A stretch of 64,000 bases of DNA from Pseudanabaena sp. PCC 7367 (lineage in GTDB: Bacteria > Cyanobacteriota > Cyanobacteriia > Pseudanabaenales > Pseudanabaenaceae): NCBI RefSeq assembly GCF_000317065.1, contig NC_019701.1, forward strand, positions 372,001-436,000, in the 5' to 3' direction. The position numbers and the translations under genes were made by a program. This document shows, piece after piece, positions 18,065 to 28,797 of the stretch (positions within the stretch are counted from its first letter, which is position 1; every line of letters begins with the position of its first letter). Below the pieces are notes generated by a model, which was not told the origin of the DNA, did no database searches, and was given only the letters and a program-made list of their open reading frames with translations.

Positions 18065-19693
18065 CTAAGACTTACCTACCAGAGCTTTGAGCGATTGCCA
18101 GACTTTACTAGCTAAATTAGTAAACCACCCCTCAACCTTTGCCACCAAGCGATCGAGCCAGTGAATTACTTGCATAGCCGGACTATAAACATAACCCATG
18201 AATGTAGCTTTGGCCTCAATCCAGGCTTGGGCAGGGCGACTAAATTCATCTAGTTCATGCTGTTCTGCTGGATCACGAAAATCATCAATTTGATTTTGCT
18301 CTCTGGTACTAAGATGCTGGCCGATCGGTTCTAGCCCAGTTGACTGCTCAGATTGCTCAGATTGCTCAGATTGATCCGGTTGATCATGATGCTCAGACTG
18401 AGTCACCTTGGCTACTGCGTTACTGGGCTCTTTTTGATAAGACCAGGGATCAGCCAGGGCAGAAGAGGTGGAGTTGCTCCGATTAATGTGCTTTGGCTTG
18501 CTGGTAATGTTGGCTTTGCGATGCGAAGAAGTGCTTGAATTAGGAACCGAATCAAGCTCAGTGGTGCGCTGGTGTCGCAGTGGTGGCCAATGGCTGTTGT
18601 CATCGCCAAATAGTTCGGCCATCGTCAGCCAGGGTTGCTCTTGCGCGTCACTGTTATTTGCTTGTGATGAATTATTGGCTGGTAAAGCAGAGGGCGATTG
18701 CTGATCTTTTTTACTTGATTTACTTGCATCAATTTGCCTGGCGATCGATTTGCGGCTAAAGAAATAGGCGATCGCGGCCTTGATCAGGTTGCGAACATAA
18801 TCAACTGAATAATGCTCTGAATTGTGATTACTATTGTCTAGCTGATCCGACCGATTGGCTAAACCTTGCTGGTCTGGTTGTAGTTGAGGAATGAGATCTA
18901 AGAAACGATCGCGCCAGTTGATTAAATTCAAACGATGGCGATCGCGGTAATCATCCTGCTCGATCGGGTTGGGTTGATTCAGGGTTACTAGTTCGGTGGC
19001 GGATAATTCCGAGAGAACCGTAATCCCCAGTTCCACTTCCGCCAGAATATAGGTACGCTCTACCCAATAACCTAATCGCAAGACCAGTTTTTGCCAGGGG
19101 TTTAATTGAGAGAAATTTGCAGCGGTGATTAAAAATGCTGATTGGCCATTGTTTAGACCAGGCGATTGTTTATCTTGATTTACCTGACTAGGATGATGCG
19201 TAATCTTGCCCGATCCATTGCCGTTAGTGGTTACAAGATTGCTACTATTTGCATCTGAGTTTAACTGAGAGGGTAATTGAGTCTGGCCATGTTGCCAAAT
19301 TTGCTGGAAATAGTCATTAGGTGCGATCTGACCATTTTGGTGCGCATTTTGACCATTGCGGGAACTATTGGTACGATCCAGTTCGGTTGCTGAGTCCAGG
19401 TTATGCGTAGCCTGATCAATCGATAGGTCACTCCCCTTAGACCCACTTGAATTACTGGCGGGGAGGAGCTTGGTTTTAGCGATCGCGCCCAGTTTGGCAA
19501 TTGGATAAAACGTAGCGCTGACAATTCGTAGCGTAGCGATCCGGGCAATGGTAGTGATATCCCGAATCAAATAGTTCGGTAATTGCCGTACTTCGATCCA
19601 AAAACCATTATAAAATCGCCTCACTCTGCGTCCTAATTTCACAGGCAAAGAGCGATCGATCCAATTAAACAGCCTACTCTGGTAGCGGGGCAT
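18065..19693 (-). CDS. Uncharacterised 542 aa protein with low-complexity middle
   Basis: I do not recognise this protein. The N-terminal ~70 residues are basic and amphipathic (RSLPVKLGRRVRRFYNGFW), and there is a conserved-looking segment around WQKLVLRLGYWVERTYILAEV. The centre is rich in S, N, Q and D, with a QSEQSEQSEQS run from a 9-bp DNA repeat at about 18342-18372. The last ~70 residues (AWIEAKATFMGYVYSP to KALVGKS) look structured. No clear membrane helix. The codon pattern and 542-codon frame support a real gene. It is divergent from clpP. Confidence 0.75.
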   Translation of the reverse strand: MPRYQSRLFNWIDRSLPVKLGRRVRRFYNGFWIEVRQLPNYLIRDITTIARIATLRIVSATFYPIAKLGAIAKTKLLPASNSSGSKGSDLSIDQATHNLDSATELDRTNSSRNGQNAHQNGQIAPNDYFQQIWQHGQTQLPSQLNSDANSSNLVTTNGNGSGKITHHPSQVNQDKQSPGLNNGQSAFLITAANFSQLNPWQKLVLRLGYWVERTYILAEVELGITVLSELSATELVTLNQPNPIEQDDYRDRHRLNLINWRDRFLDLIPQLQPDQQGLANRSDQLDNSNHNSEHYSVDYVRNLIKAAIAYFFSRKSIARQIDASKSSKKDQQSPSALPANNSSQANNSDAQEQPWLTMAELFGDDNSHWPPLRHQRTTELDSVPNSSTSSHRKANITSKPKHINRSNSTSSALADPWSYQKEPSNAVAKVTQSEHHDQPDQSEQSEQSEQSTGLEPIGQHLSTREQNQIDDFRDPAEQHELDEFSRPAQAWIEAKATFMGYVYSPAMQVIHWLDRLVAKVEGWFTNLASKVWQSLKALVGKS

Positions 19694-19848
19694 ATTTTTG
19701 ACAGCTATTTATTATAGCCATAAAGCTATTATTCAATTCTGCCATGTGACGTACCCGACCAGCGATCAACAACGACTAAAATAATAATTACCCAAACAAT
19801 TACCTAGTCAGCAGCTTTACTAATTAAATTAGTTAGAAATAAGGAACT

Positions 19849-20442
19849 ATGATCCCTACCGTTATTGAACAATCTGGTCGCGGCGAACGTGCCTTTGATA
19901 TTTTTTCGCGTCTGTTGCGGGAGCGCATCGTGTTCCTTGGCCAACAGGTAGACGATACCGTATCAAATTTAATTGTGGCGCAAATGCTTTTCCTGGAAGC
20001 CGAAGACCCAGAGAAAGATATTTATCTCTATGTAAACTCTCCTGGTGGCTCTGTGACCGCAGGCATGGCGATCTACGACACAATGCAACATATCCAGCCT
20101 GATGTATCGACCATCTGTGTTGGTTTAGCCGCGAGCATGGGCGCATTTTTGTTGGCTGGTGGAGCCGCTGGCAAACGTCTGTCTTTGCCCCATACCCGGA
20201 TCATGATTCACCAACCCCTTGGTGGTGCGCAGGGTCAAGCCGCCGATATTGAAATTCAGGCCAAAGAGATTCTCTATCACAAGCAGCGCTTAAATGAGCT
20301 ATTGGCCTCCCACACTGGCCAGCCCTTCGATCGCATTGCCGAAGACACCGAACGCGACTTCTTTATGTCTGCCCAAGAAGCCAAAGACTATGGTTTGCTG
20401 GATGAAGTGGTGGTCAAGCGCCCTCGTGCTGATGCAGACTAA
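19849..20442 (+). CDS. clpP: ATP-dependent Clp protease proteolytic subunit
   Basis: A 197 aa ClpP with the full catalytic triad: S96 in [10 protein letters not shown]121 in RIMIHQP and D170 in TERDFF. Cyanobacteria carry several ClpP paralogues plus inactive ClpR; the intact triad marks this one as ClpP. AAGGAA precedes the ATG. It forms the degradation chamber with ClpX or ClpC. It is divergent from the unknown 542 aa gene, with a 155-bp shared spacer. Confidence 0.98.
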   Translation: MIPTVIEQSGRGERAFDIFSRLLRERIVFLGQQVDDTVSNLIVAQMLFLEAEDPEKDIYLYVNSPGGSVTAGMAIYDTMQHIQPDVSTICVGLAASMGAFLLAGGAAGKRLSLPHTRIMIHQPLGGAQGQAADIEIQAKEILYHKQRLNELLASHTGQPFDRIAEDTERDFFMSAQEAKDYGLLDEVVVKRPRADAD

Positions 20443-20464
20443 TTACTCGCCTTCAAGAGTTAAA

Positions 20465-20641
20465 CTACTCACCGCAAATTTGTAGCAATACCGTACGCTG
20501 CCGGGGTTCATCTAGCTCCAGCAGCATTACATTTTGGTAGGTGCCCAAACCCAGCTTGCCATCAACGATCGGCACGATCTCACTATTGTTCATGGTGATT
20601 GCCATTAAGTGCGAATGGGCATTGATCGGTGGAATGGTCGA
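20465..20641 (-). pseudogene. Remnant of a YjbQ family gene (C-terminal part only)
   Basis: Read on the minus strand, 58 codons encode IPPINAHSHLMAITMNNSEI, then VPIVDGKLGLGTYQNVMLLE and a final RTVLLQICGE before TAG at 20465-20467. This is the C-terminal 40% of the YjbQ/UPF0047 family, with its conserved NAH.HL and GKL.LGT.Q motifs. An in-frame TAA at 20642-20644 closes it upstream, and no matching N-terminal half (the HTS. and ENAD motifs) is visible in the adjacent DNA. It is therefore a truncated remnant lying tail-to-tail with clpP. Confidence 0.75.
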
Positions 20642-20713
20642 TTATTTTGTTAATTATTTTCATGGTCTTGGCTGGGCATAATCAAGATATTTAAACTCGA
20701 AGGTCTATGAATT

Positions 20714-21109
20714 ATGCCATTGATGCTGCACCAACTCAGCGATCGGTTTAAAAAGTCTCGCCAAATAGCTAATAGATTACTGGCGATCGTGCTGGCCTCT
20801 ACTACCTTTAGCTTTGCTGCGGTCAAGCCGAGCTTTGCCGCCGCGATCGATAATTTCCCGCCCCGTGCGGTGGTGATCGTACCCAGTGATAAGGAAAACA
20901 AAGAGGGCGATCGATTAGACCTAGATGATCCGCAAGCTCCCTTACAAAATGGCACTAATTTTACCGAGCCTGAAGTAAGCAAATATCCGGTGCAGGTGTT
21001 ACGTTCACACATCGATAGCGAGGGCAAACGCTGGTACTATGTCCATTTTATTGATTCCAATACTCATGGTTGGGTGGAAGCGGCATCTGTTTTGTTTGAA
21101 GCAAATTAG
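20714..21109 (+). CDS. Secreted protein with an SH3-like domain, 131 aa
   Basis: Residues 1-43 form a signal peptide (basic start, hydrophobic LLAIVLASTTFSFAAV, cleavage near FAAA). The mature part ends in VLRSHIDSEGKRWYYVHF and HGWVEAASVLF, the pattern of a bacterial SH3-like domain that often binds peptidoglycan or peptides. Likely periplasmic. The gene stands alone; its start lies 73 bp from the yjbQ remnant. The partner is unknown. Confidence 0.75.
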   Translation: MPLMLHQLSDRFKKSRQIANRLLAIVLASTTFSFAAVKPSFAAAIDNFPPRAVVIVPSDKENKEGDRLDLDDPQAPLQNGTNFTEPEVSKYPVQVLRSHIDSEGKRWYYVHFIDSNTHGWVEAASVLFEAN

Positions 21110-21487
21110 TTGGCTTGGCCTTTAAGTTCTAAGTAATTAGAGCAATGCAAAGAATAAATTTCAATAGCTGACGATCGCCATGTTCATCTCCTCTCAACAT
21201 CGATCGCAAATATTAATTTTTGCCAAATAAGTTATGCTGCCAGCAATTTAGACGTTAACTAATCAGCGATCGCTTTGCTATCAATAATATATTTACTCAA
21301 TTTGGGTTGCAAACTAGCTAAAAGCGGTTAGAATTTGGGCTGGTTGCGATCGAGATGGAATTATTGAGTAATTGCCGCAACCTGACTTTAATGCCATCAA
21401 TCAGATGGTTTCTGTCATTGATGCAGATAGAAGCACTCAGCTACTGCGCTTATGGATATTTGATAGATATTTGAGTGGTGAGGAATT

Positions 21488-22813
21488 TTGCTAAATGCGA
21501 TCGCTATGAAATTTGGGTTCCCAAGCTGGCCACAATTAACTAATCACAGGCATCTAGATAGTCAGGATCTAGAACGGGGGAGCATGGGTGGGGGTTTAAG
21601 TTTGTTGAAAATTTTCGATCGCTTCCGGTTGCTAAAAGTTACGATCGCGGCGGCTGGGATCTGCGTATTTCAATTTACTTTTACTTCTCTTGTGATCTGT
21701 AGCTTGCTGGTAAGCGGCTTGGCGATCGGCTTTGCCCCAGGTATGGCCTATGCTCAGTCGGTAGAAGATTTACAGAACTATCAAAAGCTGGTTGAACAGC
21801 AAAAGCAACTGATCGATCTGCAACAATATCAAATTAATGCGATCTCACGTCCTGCCCAGGAGCGGCTCGAAGCCCTGCAAAGAAATGTGTTTGCCACCGA
21901 TCAGCAAATTAATAATAATCTCGGTAAGCTTAAGCAGGCAGAAGCACAGTTACAAGATTTGGAAGCCGATCTGAGCTATTTGGAAATTGAACTGAGCAGC
22001 AAACGGATCACCACGATCGCTCGCCTCCAACATTTGCAACGCCAAAAGCTAGACCACTGGTGGGCGTTATTACTCAGCAGCCGCGATCTAAATCAGTTTG
22101 CCTCGCGCCGTCATCAAATTGGTCGCATTTATGAGGGCGATCGTCAACTTTTAGGGCAAATCAAACAAAAGTCCGACAAGCTGGAAACCAAGCGGCAACA
22201 GGTGGCAAAGGCCAAGAATGAGATTATTTTATTGAATCAAAAGCTGGCCTATCAAAAAGCCAATTTTCAGGCCGAGGCCGAAGCACAGCTAAACATTGTG
22301 CGGCGATTGAATAGCGATCGGGTAGCCCTGGAATTGGCCGAAGATCGTTTAGCCCAGGATTCACGCAAGATCGCGCTGTTGATTCTGTCTAAGACCCAAT
22401 CGCCCCAGAACATGATTTTAATCCCTGGCACGGGACAGATGATGTACCCCACGATCGGCCCAATTAGCAGCACCTATGGTTATCGAGTGCATCCAATTTT
22501 GGGTTATGAAAAATTCCACGCTGGGATCGACTTCGCCGCTGATTATGGCACGCTGATCTATGCCGCCGACAGTGGCACGGTAATTTTTGCGGGTTGGTAT
22601 GGTGGCTATGGCAATGCGGTGGTGGTCAGTCATGGCAATGGCATCACCACTTTGTATGCACACACTGAGGAGATTTATGTAAAGGAAGGGCAGGCTGTCC
22701 AGAAAGGGCAACCGATCGCTGCAGTGGGATCGACGGGCTATTCAACCGGGCCGCATTTGCACTTCGAGGTGCGGGCAAACGGGGAACCTACTGATCCAGC
22801 AGCGTTTTTATAG
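21488..22813 (+). CDS. Murein hydrolase activator / M23 peptidase with coiled coil
   Basis: The protein has an N-terminal signal or anchor segment (about residues 50-90, ending MAYAQS), a long coiled coil (about 95-300) and a C-terminal M23/LytM domain from PTIGPISSTYGYRVHP onward. The zinc motif HAGIDFAADYG and the HLHFEV motif are both intact, so it may be an active endopeptidase or an EnvC/NlpD-like activator of division amidases. TTG at 21488 is the furthest start; ATG at 21506 is in frame and may be the real one. Upstream spacer 21110-21487 holds nothing I can support. Confidence 0.88.
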   Translation: MLNAIAMKFGFPSWPQLTNHRHLDSQDLERGSMGGGLSLLKIFDRFRLLKVTIAAAGICVFQFTFTSLVICSLLVSGLAIGFAPGMAYAQSVEDLQNYQKLVEQQKQLIDLQQYQINAISRPAQERLEALQRNVFATDQQINNNLGKLKQAEAQLQDLEADLSYLEIELSSKRITTIARLQHLQRQKLDHWWALLLSSRDLNQFASRRHQIGRIYEGDRQLLGQIKQKSDKLETKRQQVAKAKNEIILLNQKLAYQKANFQAEAEAQLNIVRRLNSDRVALELAEDRLAQDSRKIALLILSKTQSPQNMILIPGTGQMMYPTIGPISSTYGYRVHPILGYEKFHAGIDFAADYGTLIYAADSGTVIFAGWYGGYGNAVVVSHGNGITTLYAHTEEIYVKEGQAVQKGQPIAAVGSTGYSTGPHLHFEVRANGEPTDPAAFL

Positions 22814-22879
22814 ACCAAAAGAAAAAATCACTAATATTGCTTTAGTGCTAGTATAGAAAGAGCCATATATATGCAAAAG

Positions 22880-22903
22880 CAGTCACTAGCTTAATAGTGA
22901 CTG
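22880..22903 (+). terminator. Perfect hairpin downstream of the M23 gene
   Basis: CAGTCACTA and TAGTGACTG form a perfect 9-bp stem with loop GCTTAA. It lies 67 bp after the M23 stop. The downstream U-tract is weak (CTTTT at 22911-22915), so it may be a terminator or an RNA-stabilising hairpin. Confidence 0.5.
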
Positions 22904-22955
22904 AGGTCGTCTTTTGATGTGCGACTTATATTTAGTTGTCTATTAAGAAAACAAA

Positions 22956-23081
22956 ATGAAACTGATTTTTCTAGCAGTATTGCTAGGAACTATAACGTTG
23001 TTAGTTTCATCACTTGATTCTCACAAAGTTGAGCTCCTTTCACAAATCTTGTCATTACTGGCAAGTGCACTGAATAAATAG
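22956..23081 (+). CDS. Possible 41 aa hydrophobic small protein
   Basis: An ATG-started frame of 41 codons starts MKLIFLAVLLGTITLLVSS, a single membrane segment or signal sequence, and continues with SHKVELLSQILSLLASALN, a likely amphipathic helix. It is followed 13 bp later by a strong terminator-type hairpin (23095-23131), which fits a short independent transcript. The ribosome site is poor (AAGAAAACAAA before the ATG), and I know no homologue. Could be a chance frame. Confidence 0.4.
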   Translation: MKLIFLAVLLGTITLLVSSLDSHKVELLSQILSLLASALNK

Positions 23082-23094
23082 GTTCAGTATCTAC

Positions 23095-23131
23095 AATAGA
23101 CTGAGTGGTGAAGACACTTGGTCTATTTTTT
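23095..23131 (+). terminator. Intrinsic terminator
   Basis: AATAGACTGAGTG pairs over 13 positions (two wobble pairs) with CACTTGGTCTATT around loop GTGAAGA, followed by a run of T to 23131. The U-tract lies on the plus-strand side, so it would end transcripts of the M23 gene or of the 41 aa ORF. Confidence 0.75.
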
Positions 23132-23141
23132 ATTTCTACAC

Positions 23142-23166
23142 CTGTATTGTAACACTTACAATACAG
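23142..23166. repeat. Perfect 11-bp inverted repeat
   Basis: CTGTATTGTAA and TTACAATACAG flank a 3-nt loop CAC, and the stem continues outward for four more pairs after one mismatch. It has no U-tract on either side. It lies between the plus-strand terminator and the 3' end of the minus-strand DUF6629-type gene, so it could end or stabilise that transcript, or be an operator. Confidence 0.65.
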
Positions 23167-23215
23167 ATGTGACAGATTAAAAAAATTACAGCGTACAGGC
23201 GTTACAGATAATTGA

Positions 23216-23893
23216 TTATAAGGTTGCTTCTGCACCCAAACCAACCTCCTGCCTGATCGCAAACACCAGATAAATCGACACGATCGCCGCAAAAAAGCAC
23301 CACACCGAAATAAACGCATAGCTATAGAGCAAATAGGTGCCGATCGCCGCCACAAAAATCAAACCGCCCAGCCAATTAATATTTGGCCGTGAAGAAATAA
23401 ACAGCGGCAGCAGGATGATCGCCCCATAGACCCAGAAGCTAAAATCCTTCGGTACATAGGGGTTAAAGATATACTCAGTGGCGTAATGGATCGAACCATT
23501 GGCAATCTCTAGCATTAGTGAGCTTTGGTCAAAAAGCAGCGGTAAATATAATAAACCACCATATAAGAATCCAGCGATCGTAAATGCTAATAGTAGCGAT
23601 CGTAATTTTTGCTTAGGTTCCAGCGCCAATGCCGAAAAGGGAGTCCAAAATAGCCACAGCCAGTGGGAGAAGAACAGAAAACCCAACGCCGCAGGCTGAA
23701 TTAAATTAGCATCCAGATTGCCAATTCCCAGCCACAGCAATCCTTCGCACCCCTGTTGAATCCCGAATAGCAATGGCCAACCCGCGATCGTTACAAATGC
23801 GCGATCGCTCTGTATTGCTGACCTAATGCAATAAATTCCCACCGGAATCAACACCCCACTAGCTGCAAAACTCGCCTCTACCGAAAAGCACAT
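23216..23893 (-). CDS. DUF6629-type membrane protein
   Basis: About seven hydrophobic segments. The conserved start MCFSVEASFAASGVLIPVG lies at residue 9 of the longest frame, so I take 23893 as the start rather than the ATG at 23917. The loop GIQQGCEGLLWLGIG after the second helix is also typical of this family. An integral membrane protein of unknown function. No operon partner; hairpins follow its 3' end. Confidence 0.8.
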   Translation of the reverse strand: MCFSVEASFAASGVLIPVGIYCIRSAIQSDRAFVTIAGWPLLFGIQQGCEGLLWLGIGNLDANLIQPAALGFLFFSHWLWLFWTPFSALALEPKQKLRSLLLAFTIAGFLYGGLLYLPLLFDQSSLMLEIANGSIHYATEYIFNPYVPKDFSFWVYGAIILLPLFISSRPNINWLGGLIFVAAIGTYLLYSYAFISVWCFFAAIVSIYLVFAIRQEVGLGAEATL

Positions 23894-24504
23894 ACCCCCC
23901 CATCGATTAGAACTCAACTAGCATCAGGATATACAATCCCGTATCCAGCCTAACGCCGAACCAACTAGGGATTAGGGATTGAGAGGCGATCGACACAATT
24001 TGTATCTAACTTTTGAGAGTGTTAACCCAAAATAATGATTCTTCTTTGATTGATAACTTCTAAGCACGATCGGCTACTAAAAATAGCATTATATTTGCAG
24101 CAATTAATCATCAAGCAAAGCATCTAATCCCTTCTCAATTGATGGATAACCGTAAATATTCAAAGTCGTCGTTACTTTTGTTTACAAATGCTAAATCAAT
24201 CACATGATTGTTTATGTACAAATGTAAAGCAATTGTTTGCAAATTATTGCAAATCACCGCCCGATTAAAATTTCGACATAAATATTTGGTAGAAGTATTG
24301 TAGTTGCTTGGTTTTATGCGATCGCAAAACACAACCGCGATTGTCATATTCCCAAGCTAAATGCCCACCCAAAAATCCAATCTGGCTATGCGATCGCAAT
24401 AGTTTAAGCTTGCTACTCTGTTCTAAGACAGATCAACAAGCAAGCAAAAGCTAATCGCATTGCCCCAGCATCTAGAGTGAAAATCGAAATTTAAAGGAGA
24501 CTGC
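23894..24504. promoter_or_regulatory. Divergent intergenic region upstream of chlH
   Basis: This ~610-bp spacer separates the DUF6629-type gene and chlH, transcribed away from each other. It contains AT-rich sequence and a few HIP1 sites. The only notable element is the chlH ribosome site AAAGGAG, 6 nt before the ATG. A 70-codon minus-strand frame at 24135-24347 has no recognisable features and I do not support it. Confidence 0.4.
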
Positions 24505-27500
24505 ATGTTCACACCCGTCAAGCCGACAGTCAGACATATCAGCCCCAAGAATATTGATGGTCGTGCATTGATGAAGGTGGTCTATGTTGTCTTGGAGCCT
24601 CAGTATCAAAGTGCGCTCTCGGCAGCAATTACCTCCATAAATCAACATAATCCCGAACTGGCGATCGAAGTGAGTGGCTACTTGATCGAAGAACTCCGTG
24701 ATCCGGAAAATTTTGCCGCCTTTGAGCAAGATATTGCCGCTGCCAATGTTTTCATTGCTTCGTTGATTTTTATCGAAGACCTGGCGCAAAAAGTAGTAGC
24801 TGCGGTTACGCCCCACCGCGATCGCCTTGATGTGTGTGTAGTATTTCCATCGATGCCGGAAGTAATGCGCCTGAATAAGATGGGTAGCTTTAGCATGGCC
24901 AATTTGGGTCAATCCAAATCAGCGATCGCCCAGTTTATGCGCAAGCGCAAGGAAAAAGCAGGTAGCTCCTTCCAAGACAGTATGCTGAAGGTGGTGCAAA
25001 CCCTGCCCAAGATCCTGAAGTTTATGCCGATGGATAAGGCACAGGATGCCCGTAACTTTATGCTCAGCTTTCAATATTGGCTGGGTGGTTCGGAGCGCAA
25101 CCTGGAAAACTTCCTGTTGATGCTGGCGCAACATTATATTCCCGCGACCCAGGGTAAGTTAACTGTGGGTGAGCCGGTTACCTATCCCGACATGGGCATC
25201 TGGCATCCGATCGCGCCAAAAATGTTTGAGGACGTTGAAGAATATTTAAATTGGTACAACGATCGCCGCGATATTTCTGATGATCTAAAAGATCCATTGG
25301 CTCCCTGTGTGGGCTTGGTCTTAGCTAGAACTCACCTGGTCACTGGCGATGATGCCCATTATGTGGCGATCGTGCAGGAGCTTGAGTCCCTTGGTGCAAA
25401 AGTGATTCCGGTGTTTGCTGGTGGGCTGGACTTCTCTAAGCCAGTCGAAGCCTATTTCTCACGGCAGATTCGCGGCGCTAGGGAAAACCGCACCCAGATT
25501 CTGGTTGATAGCGTGGTGTCGCTAACTGGCTTTGCCCTGGTGGGTGGCCCAGCTCGTCAGGATCATCCCAAGGCGGTCGAAGCCCTCAAAAAGCTAAATC
25601 GCCCCTATATGGTGTCATTGCCATTGGTGTTCCAAACCACCGAAGAATGGGAACAGAGCGATCTGGGTTTGCATCCAGTGCAGGTGGCGTTGCAGGTGGC
25701 CTTGCCGGAGCTGGATGGTGCCGTCGATCCGATCGTGATGTCGGGGCGCGATGAAATGACCGGCAGGGCGATCGCCTTGGCTGATCGGGTGGAAATGATC
25801 GCCGGTCGAGCGATGAAATGGGCAAACCTGCGCCGCAAACCGCGCTGTGATAAAAAAATTGCGATCACGATCTTTAGCTTTCCCCCCGATAAGGGCAATA
25901 TTGGTACTGCCGCCTATTTGGATGTGTTTGCTTCGGTGCACAAGGTGGTGCAATCGCTCGGCCACAATGGCTATGCGGTCAAAGACCTGCCAGAGAATGG
26001 TCAGGAATTAATGCAGGAAATTCTGCATAACCCCAATGCGATGGTCGGTAGCCCAGAGCTAAATATTGCCGCCAAGCTATCGGTAGCTGATTACGAAAAG
26101 CATACGCCCTATTACGAAAGAATTGTAGAAGAGTGGGGGCCAGCACCGGGACATCTCAACTCCGATGGCCAAAACCTGCTGATTTATGGCAAGCAATATG
26201 GCAATGTGTTTGTGGGTGTGCAGCCCACCTTTGGCTATGAGGGTGATCCGATGCGCCTGTTGTTTAGCAAGTCCAGCTCGCCCCACCACGGTTTTGCCGC
26301 CTACTACACCTATTTAAATCAAATCTGGCAAGCGGATGCGGTGTTGCATTTTGGCACCCACGGATCGCTGGAGTTTATGCCTGGCAAGCAAATTGGCCTG
26401 TCGGGTGAATGCTATCCCGATAATTTGATTGGCGCTTTGCCAAATATTTATTACTACGCGGTCAATAACCCCTCAGAGGCCACGATCGCCAAGCGGCGAG
26501 GCTATGCCACCACGATCAGCTACATTACGCCAGCGCCAGAGAATGCTGGTTTGCATCGCGGTTTAAAGGAATTAAATGAGTTAATTGGTTCTTACAAGGA
26601 ATTGCGGCTGGGCAATCGCGGTGTCTCGATCGTCAATACGATCATGGACAAGGTACGTCTGGTAAATCTCGATCAAGATGTGAATTTGCCCGATCGGGAT
26701 GCCAAGGAAATGAGCCTGGAAGAACGCGATAACATTGTCGGCCAGGTCTATAACAAACTGATGGAGATCGAATCGCGGGTGTTGCCCTGTGGCTTGCATG
26801 TGGTGGGTGAACCGCCCAAAATCGATGAAATTACTGATGTTTTGGCCAGCATTGCCAGCTTCGATCGCTTCGAAGACAACCTCAAATCCCTGCCAAGATT
26901 AATCTGCGAGAGTATTGGCAAAGACATAGAGCAGGTCTATAAAAATAGCGATCGGGGTATCTATGAGGACGTAGAGCTATTGGCCAGTTTGCGCACGGCT
27001 ACGAACAAAGCAGTTGCCGCGATGGTGCAGGCTAATACAGACGTTGATGGCCGAGTCTCGAAGATATCGGTATTGAATTTTATCAATCTGGGTAAAACTG
27101 CGCCCTGGATTCAATCTTTGCAAGATTCTGGCTATGGCGAAGTCGCTCCAGAAACAGTTAAACCCCTGTTTGAATTTCTAGAATTCTGCCTCAAGCAGAT
27201 CGTGGCCGATAACGAACTGGGCGGCTTGATTCGGGCATTGGAAGGCGAATATATTATGCCCAGTCCTGGTGGTGATCCAATCCGGAATCCGCTGGTGCTA
27301 CCAACGGGCAAAAATATGCATGCCCTCGATCCCCAGTCGATCCCTACCAGTGCAGCGGTACAGGCGGCCAGAGTAGTAGTAGAACGGCTACTCGATCGCC
27401 AGAAAGCCGATAATAATGGCCAATGGCCGGAAACGATCGCCTGTATGCTGTGGGGCACCGATAATATCAAAACCTATGGTGAATCCCTGGCGCAAATCCT

Positions 27501-28488
27501 TTGCATGATTGGCGTGAAGCCAATGGCAGACTCACTAGGACGAGTCAATCGGGTGGAATTAATTCCCCTCGAAGAACTTGGCCGACCCCGGATCGATGTG
27601 GTGGTGAACTGCTCCGGTGTATTCCGCGATCTATTTATTAATCAAATGGACTTGCTCGATCGGGCGGTACGGATGGCAGCGGATGCCGATGAACCAGTGG
27701 AAATGAACTTTGTGCGCAAACATGCGATCGCCCAGGCGGAAGAACTTGGCCTGACTACTCAACAAGCTGCCACCAGGGTATTCAGTAACTCCTCTGGTTC
27801 CTATGCGGCAAATGTGAACCTGGCAGTGGAAAACAGCACCTGGGAAGAGGAACAAGACTTGCAGGATATGTTCCTGTCGCGTAAGTCCTTTGCCTTTGGA
27901 TCGCAGTTTAGCAACACCCAGCAGCGGCAAATTTATGAAACTGCGCTCAAGACCGCCGATGTTACCTTCCAGAATCTTGATTCCTCGGAAATTAGTCTTA
28001 CTGACGTAAGTCACTATTTTGATTCTGATCCCACGAATGTAATTGCGAACCTGCGCCAGGATGGTAAAAAACCCAATGCCTATATGGCTGATACCACCAC
28101 CGCCAATGCCCAGGTGCGCACATTATCAGAAACGGTGCGATTGGATGCCCGCACCAAAATTTTGAACCCTAAATGGTATGACGGCATGCTCAATCATGGT
28201 TATGAGGGGGTGCGCGAAATTTCCAAGCGCCTGGTGAACACAATGGGTTGGTCTGCCACAGCAGGTGCAGTGGATAACTGGGTCTATGAGGATGTGAACG
28301 ATGTTTATGTGCAAGATGCCGAAATGCGCGATCGCCTCAAAAACCTCAATCCCCACTCGTTCCGCAAAATGGTAGGTACTTTGCTAGAGGTAAATGGACG
28401 TGGCTATTGGGAAACCAGCGACTATAACCTGCAAATGCTGCGCGATCTGTATCAAGAGCTAGAGGATCGGATCGAAGGCGTGGAATAG
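24505..28488 (+). CDS. chlH: Magnesium chelatase subunit H
   Basis: ChlH is the large porphyrin-binding subunit of Mg-chelatase, which with ChlD and ChlI inserts magnesium into protoporphyrin IX, the first step of chlorophyll synthesis. The 1327 aa length matches cyanobacterial ChlH. Conserved blocks include [20 protein letters not shown], the histidine/glutamate-containing CobN/ChlH signature, and [19 protein letters not shown]. The start [12 protein letters not shown] is typical. A good ribosome site precedes it and a terminator follows. chlD and chlI are not in this window. Confidence 0.99.
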   Translation: MFTPVKPTVRHISPKNIDGRALMKVVYVVLEPQYQSALSAAITSINQHNPELAIEVSGYLIEELRDPENFAAFEQDIAAANVFIASLIFIEDLAQKVVAAVTPHRDRLDVCVVFPSMPEVMRLNKMGSFSMANLGQSKSAIAQFMRKRKEKAGSSFQDSMLKVVQTLPKILKFMPMDKAQDARNFMLSFQYWLGGSERNLENFLLMLAQHYIPATQGKLTVGEPVTYPDMGIWHPIAPKMFEDVEEYLNWYNDRRDISDDLKDPLAPCVGLVLARTHLVTGDDAHYVAIVQELESLGAKVIPVFAGGLDFSKPVEAYFSRQIRGARENRTQILVDSVVSLTGFALVGGPARQDHPKAVEALKKLNRPYMVSLPLVFQTTEEWEQSDLGLHPVQVALQVALPELDGAVDPIVMSGRDEMTGRAIALADRVEMIAGRAMKWANLRRKPRCDKKIAITIFSFPPDKGNIGTAAYLDVFASVHKVVQSLGHNGYAVKDLPENGQELMQEILHNPNAMVGSPELNIAAKLSVADYEKHTPYYERIVEEWGPAPGHLNSDGQNLLIYGKQYGNVFVGVQPTFGYEGDPMRLLFSKSSSPHHGFAAYYTYLNQIWQADAVLHFGTHGSLEFMPGKQIGLSGECYPDNLIGALPNIYYYAVNNPSEATIAKRRGYATTISYITPAPENAGLHRGLKELNELIGSYKELRLGNRGVSIVNTIMDKVRLVNLDQDVNLPDRDAKEMSLEERDNIVGQVYNKLMEIESRVLPCGLHVVGEPPKIDEITDVLASIASFDRFEDNLKSLPRLICESIGKDIEQVYKNSDRGIYEDVELLASLRTATNKAVAAMVQANTDVDGRVSKISVLNFINLGKTAPWIQSLQDSGYGEVAPETVKPLFEFLEFCLKQIVADNELGGLIRALEGEYIMPSPGGDPIRNPLVLPTGKNMHALDPQSIPTSAAVQAARVVVERLLDRQKADNNGQWPETIACMLWGTDNIKTYGESLAQILCMIGVKPMADSLGRVNRVELIPLEELGRPRIDVVVNCSGVFRDLFINQMDLLDRAVRMAADADEPVEMNFVRKHAIAQAEELGLTTQQAATRVFSNSSGSYAANVNLAVENSTWEEEQDLQDMFLSRKSFAFGSQFSNTQQRQIYETALKTADVTFQNLDSSEISLTDVSHYFDSDPTNVIANLRQDGKKPNAYMADTTTANAQVRTLSETVRLDARTKILNPKWYDGMLNHGYEGVREISKRLVNTMGWSATAGAVDNWVYEDVNDVYVQDAEMRDRLKNLNPHSFRKMVGTLLEVNGRGYWETSDYNLQMLRDLYQELEDRIEGVE

Positions 28489-28569
28489 CCTCTGGCGATC
28501 GTTAAGTCATCGATAGTCTCAAGATTCGCTAGTAATTAGTTTTTCTCCTCACCTCCAATACAATAAGTT

Positions 28570-28604
28570 AATCCCTCTCGCCAATTCAGGTAAGAGGGAT
28601 TTTA
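28570..28604 (+). terminator. Intrinsic terminator of chlH
   Basis: AATCCCTCT and AGAGGGATT form a perfect 9-bp stem with a 14-nt loop, followed by TTTT-type sequence. It begins 82 bp after the chlH stop codon and is in the right orientation to end its transcript. Confidence 0.75.
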
Positions 28605-28730
28605 TTCATCTATTCTTAATGAGGCATTAGAGTTATTAAACGATACCCAATAACTACAAGTTAAGAGCGGCAAAGACTGATTGAGTTCAGCTAGTCGATT
28701 AAGCAACTGAAGGCGATCGGTTTAATCAAT

Positions 28731-28755
28731 AAAAAAAGGCTATTTCACTAGCCCC
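28731..28755 (-). terminator. Intrinsic terminator of tRNA-Asp
   Basis: On the minus strand, GGGGCTA pairs with TAGCCTT (two wobble pairs) around loop GTGAAA and runs into seven T residues. It lies 43 bp downstream of the tRNA-Asp gene, in the same orientation. Confidence 0.75.
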
Positions 28756-28797
28756 ATTACCTTAACGAATAATTGATAGATGTTGATTAATTAAAAA

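Noticed and set aside
24135-24347. 70-codon minus-strand frame upstream of chlH
   Set aside because: Composition looks random, no ribosome site, no family resemblance.
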